A DNA stretch of 64,000 bases from Triangularia verruculosa (lineage: Eukaryota; Ascomycota; Sordariomycetes; Sordariales; Podosporaceae): assembly GCA_033296885.1 (NCBI GenBank), contig MU863997.1, positions 45,306 through 109,305 of the forward strand. Reading direction: 5' to 3'. How positions within the stretch are numbered: position 1 is the first letter of the stretch; every line of letters starts with the position of its first letter. The notes under the pieces are model-generated. The model saw nothing but the letters and a program-made list of their open reading frames with translations. It searched no databases and had not been told where the DNA came from. This document shows positions 57,015 to 64,000 of this stretch, piece after piece. Both the position numbers and the translations under genes were made by a program.

Positions 57015-59039
57015 ATGCTGCGCACAATATCAACTCTCTGGAAACAACCACTGCCGCCACCGGGAGTTGTCATAAACACTATCGAAGATGTTCTCATACC
57101 GCTTGAGGAGGCGCATTTGCACAGTCACTCTTACCGGTCACGGCTTGAGGTGGCGTCGCTGGGTGGTACGGCTGAGGTGAATGATGACACGCAAAAAGAT
57201 GATGAAGACGAAGATGATATCGAAGGTGGTGACCACCACGAAGCAACAGGGATGTTGTTGAGGAGGAGCGGTTCATCTGGGGAGTTGCTGGGGATGATGA
57301 CGGCGGCGGAGAGGGAGTATACGATTGGGAGTTTGAGGAGGGAGGTGAGGAGAGGGAAGCCGGATGGGAAGGGGAGGGGTTGGAGTGATTATGAGAGTGA
57401 GTAACTCACGGTGGAAGTGGAGATGCCACTGCTGAATGAATGAAAAAGTGAAATCTAGGTTGGTGAACAAGGCGATTCAGGATATTGGGATGGGGAGGTA
57501 TAACTGGCAGTTGTTTGTGCTGTGTGGGCTCGGGTGGTTTGCTGATAAGTAAATACCCCCTTCTGCTCACCACCTCAACAATACCTAGATTATGCTAACA
57601 AGGTGATAGTCTCTGGATGCAGGTAATCTCACCTTTCCTCGTAGTCACACTTAAAATGGACATCCTAAACTGACATGCAACAGGGCGTCTCCCTAACCCT
57701 CCCCTCCCTCTCCATCGAATTCAACATCCCCGAAACCACCATCCGCTACACCACCTCCTCCCTCTTCCTCGGGCTTTGCCTCGGCAGCGTCATCTGGGGC
57801 ATCGGCTCCGACGTCATTGGCCGCCGCATCGCCTTCAACGCCACCCTCCTCATCACCTCGCTCTTCGGAATCGCCTCCGCCTTCTCCCCCAACTGGCCAG
57901 CCCTCTGCCTCTTGTACTCGGCCCTCGGCTTCGGCGTCGGCGGCAACCTCCCCGTCGACGGTGCTCTATTCCTCGAATTCCTGCCCGACGCATCAAGCTC
58001 GCTCCTCACCCTACTGAGCGTCTGGTGGCCGATAGGCCAGTTCTTTTCATCCATCGTGGCGTGGGTGTTTATTGCCCACTGGCCAGCAGACGAAGGATGG
58101 CGGTACTTTGTTTTTGTCATTGGAGCCATCACCTTTGCCATGTTCGTCACCCGGTTTTTTGTCTTTGATCTTTTCGAGTCCCCCAAATTCCTACTGTCAA
58201 AGGGCAGGCAGAGGGAGGCGGTGGCGGTGGTGCATGGGATTGCCTTTCGGAACGGGAAGAAGACTTGGATTACTAGTGAACTGCTTGATATTATTGCAGA
58301 TGACACCACCACCCACATAGACGAGGACGACGACGACGACGAGCCTGTGATGGTCGGGCATTATCACCAGACCCGGTTGTCAACTGCGGCCATTATCAAA
58401 TCCCATTTCAACTCCTTTTCAACCGCCCGATTGAAGCCCCTATTCGCCAGCCGCAAGCTCGGGGCGACGACGACGCTGATCTGGTTCATCTGGGCCACCA
58501 TCGGGATGGGATACCCCCTCTTCAACGCCTTCTTACCGCAGTACCTATCCCATTCGCCATCATCGTCCCCTTCCTCCCCGTATTTCTCCATAGTCATCTA
58601 CTCCCTCACCGGGATCCCGGGGTCGGTCTTGGCGTACTACCTCGTCGACTCTCCGTTACCTCTTCTCGGCGGCAGGAAGGGCACACTGGCGGCATCTACC
58701 CTCGTGTCAGCACTCGGGTTGTTTGCGTTTGTGAAATGGGGGAAGAGCGAGGTGCTGCAGGTGGTTTTTTCTTGCGTAGAGGCCTTCTCCCAGAATATCA
58801 TGTACGGGGTGCTCTATGCGTTCACGCCCGAGATCTTTCCTGCGCCGGTGAGAGGGGCGGCGGTGGGGGTGGCGAGCTTTTTGAACAGAATCATGGGGTT
58901 GATGGCGCCTGTTGTGGCGGCGAGGATGGGGGATGGGAAAGGTGATGGGCCGGTGATGGTGGCCGGGGTGTTGATATTGGCTGCTTTTGGGGCTGTGGTT
59001 GGGTTGAGGGTCGAGACGAGGGGTGGGCAGAGGCTGTGA
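57015..59039 (+). CDS. MFS transporter, sugar/SV2-like group
   Basis: Twelve-helix major facilitator, plasma-membrane uptake or efflux; substrate unknown. Four exons give 614 aa: 57015-57400, 57459-57548, 57610-57622 and 57684-59039. Exon 3 is a 13-nt microexon that restores FADNLWMQGVSLTLPSL; the donors are GTAACT, GTAAAT and GTAATC. The ~125-residue N-terminal cytosolic tail is acidic. Helix 1 begins RYNWQLFVLCGLGWFADN. The MFS signature between helices 2 and 3 is SVIWGIGSDVIGRRIAFN, followed by GFGVGGNLPVDGALFLEFLP, which matches the group of fungal 'membrane transporters' near SV2 and YceI-like carriers. A central loop carries an acidic run (EDDDDDEP). Start at MLRTIS; an upstream in-frame ATG is less likely. 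Confidence 0.85.
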
Positions 59040-59635
59040 GGGGGAGTAAATCAGTGTATCAAGGAGGATCATTGATTTGATAGAGTAGTATAATATAGCC
59101 CGAGAGCACGTAATATACGTTCCTAGGGTACCAATACTATGGCTATCAACACTACGGGCATCTTGAGTAATCCGAGCTTTTATTATTAGAAATATGAGCT
59201 TTTATAGTCGGCAATCTAAGCTTTTATAGTCGGTAATCCGAGCTTTACTAGTTAGTAGGTAGTCTTAACTCTTATAGTTAATTAAGTAAAAAAAAGGGGG
59301 GGTATCTTAGATAGTAGCACGGTCTTCTCTTTACTTGGGTATTCAGTCACGGGCTCCTGTTTACTATAACTGCCCAAGTTGCACTGGTAACTACTTGTAT
59401 TATTATAGGTGTTCAGGGGCTCAGGGGGGTATGGATGTGCTGCATAAAACTTGTGTCCATTTGATTCTATGGCCGATTCGCTAAACGGACTTGGAGTACC
59501 TAGCCTTCGCCATACTGCCCAAACTACTGGTATATTCTCAAAACCTACGGCGTGGTCAAAGGCCTCCGAGTGCTGAAACTTACACCCTGAAAAATGCTGT
59601 GTGTGTTCCCACCTCACTCATCCCGCTCTCCCGTG
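59040..59635. other. Convergent 3' spacer with repeat cluster C
   Basis: Between the ends of the MFS and Zn2Cys6 genes. Apart from the 22-bp repeats and a short A/G run near 59287 nothing is recognised. Confidence 0.45.
59169..59256. repeat. 22-bp-period repeat, cluster C
   Basis: Units start at 59169 (AATCCGAGCTT), 59191 (AATATGAGCTT), 59213 (AATCTAAGCTT) and 59235 (AATCCGAGCTT), each followed by a TTATAGTCGG-like spacer. Confidence 0.88.
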
Positions 59636-61225
59636 TCACGATGATAGAAAAGCACGAGGAGTGACCAATCGTTGGTTGGCTGATGATGATATCTGCAACC
59701 GCCGTAGTGGCAGCATTGACGGCATCTCTGGATGGTGCGAATCGAATACCATGTCCCAATGCGGTCGGAATATGTCGTCACGGTGTGGTAGCCTCTCGAG
59801 CCAGAGCACGTTCTTGATGCAAGCTAGGGTGTTGACCCAACTTTGTGGCTGTGAGGTGGTGGTGGTGGTTGCTACTACTCTCTGTGCTCTTTCGACGAAC
59901 CATTGGTAGTGTGGTGTCCCGGTTGAGGCGACCAGCCCAACTGCAGCGAGCCAAATGTTGATATCTCGGTGTGCAGATGACTCGAGCTGCTCGAGATGTT
60001 GCACGAAACTGGCGACGAGTGTGTTCATGATGACGGCGTGGGAGAAGTATGTTGGCCCCTGGATGATGAACATGTAGAGGACGATGCCGTAACGGAGGCA
60101 TTCTGATATGGGTGATGCTGGCGGGTCCGTGGTGTGGTTTGGAGCTGATGATAATAGCCGGTGTACGACGAAGCATGTGAGGTCATGTAGTCGTGTGTTG
60201 GGGAACGGCGCGCCGGACTGTGTTCGTTGAAAGACTCTGCGGAGGCGGATGAGAACATTCTTGACTGGGAGGTCGATGCTGAGGGTGCTGAGTTTGTCGT
60301 CCACGATAGGTGAATCTAGCTGCCACTCGGGTATTGGCGGTATGCCGTCACCTATGCCAACGTCATCCTGGGTGTCAAACTGTGGATGTCCCATGACGAG
60401 GAGCGAGACCCTGCCGTAAACTTGTAAGTATCATATGAGTGCGATGAGTGAATGGCCAGAGGAACTTACCAACTGACCATCCTGGCTGTAAGTGGGCTTG
60501 TTTGTCTAACGGCACTGATGCCGCCTCGTAGGTTGACGAGTCTTTTGACCCCAGCTACGTGCATCTCACTGACCCTCGTGTTGCCTTTTCCAAACTGGGT
60601 ACACCATTAGCTCAAGGACAGGAGCCAAAGACGAGTGAAGGCAATGGCTCACCTCGATGGCCGCCAGTGTGATGACGGAGTTCATTGTCCCATCTTGTAC
60701 AGCTAGTGTTGAGTCTTCAACCTTTCGTCGCAGTAGAGCCACCGAGTCGGCCATGAGGACAGTCGATGCTTGAAAGCCCTTCTGAGCTAGCAGCTCCTCG
60801 TCGAGGCATGCTGTCTGTAGTGAGACGTGAAACAGGGCTGGATCGCCCAGTGCAAGGGGCCACCAAGATACCAGAAAGGGGTTCGACGTTGCGCTGAGGT
60901 CCAGAGGGTAGTACTGAAAGGCAATCTTGTGGAGAAAACTGTGAATGAGACGTTGGACATGCTCCCGGGGCAGTCTGGTTTGTGGGTAGGACTCGAATGG
61001 ATCAACAGAAGCAAACCTGGTGCCAAGGGGAACGATTGTTGTGTTCTGGGACAGAGGAGGGGCAGTTATAGAACTGGGGCCCCGTGGTGGCCCTGTCAAT
61101 GGTTCGTTCGCGTAGGAACACTGGACTTTGCGTTTGATACACCGGGAACAGCGCGGAGTGCCAAGATCGCAGCTGTGTTTGGACTTTGCGCATGCAGAGC
61201 ATGACCGCCGGAGCGTGTGGCGCAT
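59636..61225 (-). CDS. Zn2Cys6 transcription factor next to erg5
   Basis: Binuclear-cluster regulator. Three exons give 490 aa: 60653-61225, 60470-60594 and 59636-60410. Introns are GTGAGC...TACCCAG (branch GCTAATG) and GTAAGT...CGGCAG. The cluster is at the very N-terminus with cysteines 9, 12, 19, 26, 29 and 36 (CSACAKSKHSC then CSRCIKRKVQC). The rest is the fungal_trans_2-like helical region, with EMHVAGVKRLVNLRGGIS after the first splice and LTCFVVHRLL further on. The start ATG 61225 is the first in frame. Its start lies 547 bp from the divergent erg5 start, so the two share a promoter. A role in sterol control is only a guess from position. Confidence 0.85.
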
Positions 61226-61772
61226 GGTCCCTGGGAGAGACGGTGTGAGAAAGGGAGACAAGTCTAGTGTAATTGAGCAATCAGAAAGAGAAAAAAAATC
61301 CAGGCTCTGGGATTCAAAGTGTCTGTGGTCGAGGAGCAAGTCCTCTGCCCTCTCTCGTCTGTATACCGTTGAACAGTGTTCCGAAAGAGGACTAGACGCC
61401 GCTGGCTCACTGAGGTTGCATCAGGGCCGATTGGCTGGAAGCTCTTGGCAGGGGACCCGACTGCTTCCACGCCTTCGGCAACACACAGTGCGCGTGGTCT
61501 CTTCACCAGCAAACGTCGGCCAAGGAGTGTGAGATAGCGTCCGGCTTGGCATCTGTACGACAGCATTTCGGAGACTAGTCCTCTTTAGGACTCCTCGCTC
61601 TTTCACCATCACATATCACTTGAAGCCCCGTGTTGGCGACATCAACTGAAGTGTTGATGGCCGCCGATGTCCGCTCCACGGTATAAAACAGAGATGGCGG
61701 CCCCAATCTTTCCTCCCACCTTCACTGAAGGCTTCCGGAACCCCTACTCGCTCCTCCAAGAACGACGCCAAC
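61226..61772. promoter_or_regulatory. Shared divergent promoter, Zn2Cys6 gene and erg5
   Basis: For erg5 there is a clear TATA box (TATAAAA, 61682-61688), about 90 nt before the ATG. Some 23 bp upstream of it lies a dyad, CATCAAC-6-GTTGATG (61640-61659), positioned as an operator would be. No equivalent TATA was seen for the leftward gene. Confidence 0.6.
61640..61659. promoter_or_regulatory. 7-bp dyad upstream of erg5 TATA box
   Basis: Perfect inverted repeat CATCAAC/GTTGATG with a 6-bp spacer, ending 22 bp before the TATA box. Possible binding site of a dimeric regulator; unproven. Confidence 0.45.
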
Positions 61773-63465
61773 ATGGCTGACACGGTCAATTCTTCGTTTG
61801 GCCAGCCCGAGCCGCCATCCGTCCTCCCACCTGCTACCAGCTATGTCCAAGGCTGGCAGACCTGGCAATATGTCGTAACCATTCTTCTCGGTCTGGTCGT
61901 GTACGATCAGGCCATGTACATCTACCGGAAGGGATCCATCGCCGGTCCTAGCTTCAAGATTCCCTTCATGGGCCCGTTCCTACAAGCTCTCGATCCCAAA
62001 TTTGATGGCTATCTGGCACAATGGGCCAGCGGTCCTCTCAGCTGTGTCTCCGTCTTCCACAAGTAGGTTTGCCTTCCTTTATGTATTGGCCATTGTACTG
62101 ACCACCCCTTCCCAGATTCGTCGTCCTCGCTTCTGACCGCGATATTGCCCACAAGGTCTTCAAGTCACCCCAGTACGCCGAGCCATGCATTGTACCCATC
62201 GCGAAGGATCTTCTGAACCACAAGGCCTGGGTATTCCTCACCGGAAAGGCCCATGTCGAGTTCCGTAGAGGGCTGGCCCCTCTCTTCACCAGCAGGGCAC
62301 TGTCAACATACCTCCCGGTACAGGAGAAAGTCTTGGGCGAGTATTTTGACAAGTTTGTCGCTATCAGCGAAGCGAACAAGGGCCAGCCAACGGCCTTCAT
62401 GACCATGTTCCGCGAAATCCAGTGCGCCCTGTCTCTACGCACGTTCTTCGGCGACTACATCTCTGAGGAGGCTGTTCACAGAGTGGCCGACGACTTCTAC
62501 AAAGTTACCGCTGCCATGGAGCTGGTCAACTTGCCACTCTCCATGTATATCCCTTTCACCAAGCAGTGGATCGGTAAAAGGGTCGCCGACGAGGTACATG
62601 AGGAGTTCGCCCGGGCAGCCGGCAAGTGCAAGAAGAACATGGCCACCGGTGCCGCCCCGACCTGCACCATTGACCACTGGGTTCTCAGCATGCTCGAGTC
62701 CAACAAGTATCGTGAAAGGATCGCGGCCGGGGTGGAAGAAGTCGAAAAGCCGGCAAACTTGATCCGCGAGTTTACCAACATGGAGATTTCCGAGACTCTT
62801 TTCACCTTTCTCTTTGCTTCACAGGATGCCTCGAGCAGCGCCACGACTTGGATGTTCCAGGTTCTTGCTCAACGGCCTGATGTGCTTGATAAGGTGCGCG
62901 AAGAGAATCTGGCCGCTCGGGGAGGTGACAGGTCCAAGCCTTTTGACCTCAACATGATCGAATCGCTCACCTACACCAACGCCGTCGTCAAAGAGATCCT
63001 CCGCTGGAGACCACCCGTCATCTTTGTTCCCTACCTCGCGCTCAAGGATTTCCCAGTAACGCCCAACTATACGGTTCCCAAAGGCTCCATGATCATCCCC
63101 TCGTGCTACCCAGCGCTCCACGATCCGGCCGTGTACCCCAACCCCGAGTATTTCGACCCCGACAGGTGGATTACCGGTGATGCCGAGACCAAGACCAAGA
63201 ACTGGCTTGTGTTTGGAGCTGGGCCCCACGACTGCCTGGCGAGGAGATATGTGCCCATGACTTTTGCGGGCATGATTGGCAAGGCCTCGCTCGAGTTGGA
63301 CTGGACGCACCATGCCACACCAAGGTCAGAGGAGATCAAGGTCTTTGCCACACTGTTCCCTATGGTAAGTAAATCATTTTTCTCTCTCAACGATCATCGA
63401 CATGATGCTAACCCCAAGCCCAGGACGGCGCTCAGCTTGTGTTTGAGAGGCGGAAGTGGGACTGA
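61773..63465 (+). CDS. erg5: Sterol C-22 desaturase Erg5 (cytochrome P450 CYP61)
   Basis: ER cytochrome P450 that introduces the C22-C23 double bond in the last steps of ergosterol synthesis. Three exons give 526 aa: 61773-62062, 62116-63364 and 63424-63465. The introns are GTAGGT...CCCAG and GTAAGT...CCCAG (branch GCTAACC); the last exon adds DGAQLVFERRKWD. An N-terminal anchor helix (YVVTILLGLVVYDQAMYIY) is followed by a proline/glycine hinge (GPSFKIPFMGPF). The I-helix is FASQDASSSATTW, typical of CYP61. The ExxR is KEILR, and the heme loop FGAGPHDCLARRY puts the thiolate cysteine at 470. Length agrees with fungal Erg5. Confidence 0.96.

Positions 63466-64000
<535 letters not shown>

Overview
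The window is nuclear DNA of a filamentous ascomycete (Pezizomycotina), most likely a Sordariomycete close to the Sordariales. The basis is protein character (FacB, CYP61/Erg5, Spt16, Nup85 and Boi homologues), compact genes with introns of about 55-60 nt carrying CTAAC/CTGAC-type branch sites and GTRNGT-like donors, and long intergenic leaders. There are no operons. Genes lie on both strands with typical 0.5-3 kb spacers.

Left part (1-11.3 kb). A decayed gene (662-1380) is followed by an endonuclease III homologue (nth1, 3142-5133). The reading frame of nth1 continues past its TAG into a long acidic array of SUMO-consensus motifs, a second in-frame TAG, and a conserved-looking orphan C-terminal segment. 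Then come a 42-bp inverted repeat, a second decayed gene (6169-6786), a DUF676 lipase (Lpl1-like) and a YchF/Obg-type GTPase (Ygr210c-like).

Middle (11.9-41.4 kb). A SET-domain lysine methyltransferase, the acetate/gluconeogenesis activator FacB, a glycerophosphodiester phosphodiesterase (Pgc1-like), a tandem array of three small Cys/His-rich genes built on ~0.9-kb duplicated units (the first one frameshifted), a tRNA-like A/B-box element, Pmp3, Nup85 with a long SLF-repeat N-terminus, a Boi SH3-SAM-PH polarity protein, a dienoyl-CoA isomerase and the TFIIH subunit Tfb5.

Right part (42.2-64 kb). A secreted, probably GPI-anchored protein, Spt16 (FACT), a Cdc50/Lem3 flippase subunit, the PKA regulatory subunit, a single-pass membrane protein, an MFS transporter with a 13-nt microexon, a Zn2Cys6 regulator divergent from erg5 (CYP61), and a (CT)n microsatellite running off the edge. 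Four spacers in this part carry the same dispersed 22-bp-period tandem repeat, each just 3' of a gene.

Most genes are unrelated housekeeping functions. Functional links are limited: FacB, the lipase and the dienoyl-CoA isomerase touch two-carbon/lipid use, and the Zn2Cys6 regulator shares a 547-bp promoter with erg5. The least expected signals are the SUMO-motif array attached to nth1, the tandem Cys/His gene family with duplicated promoters, and the 22-bp repeat family.
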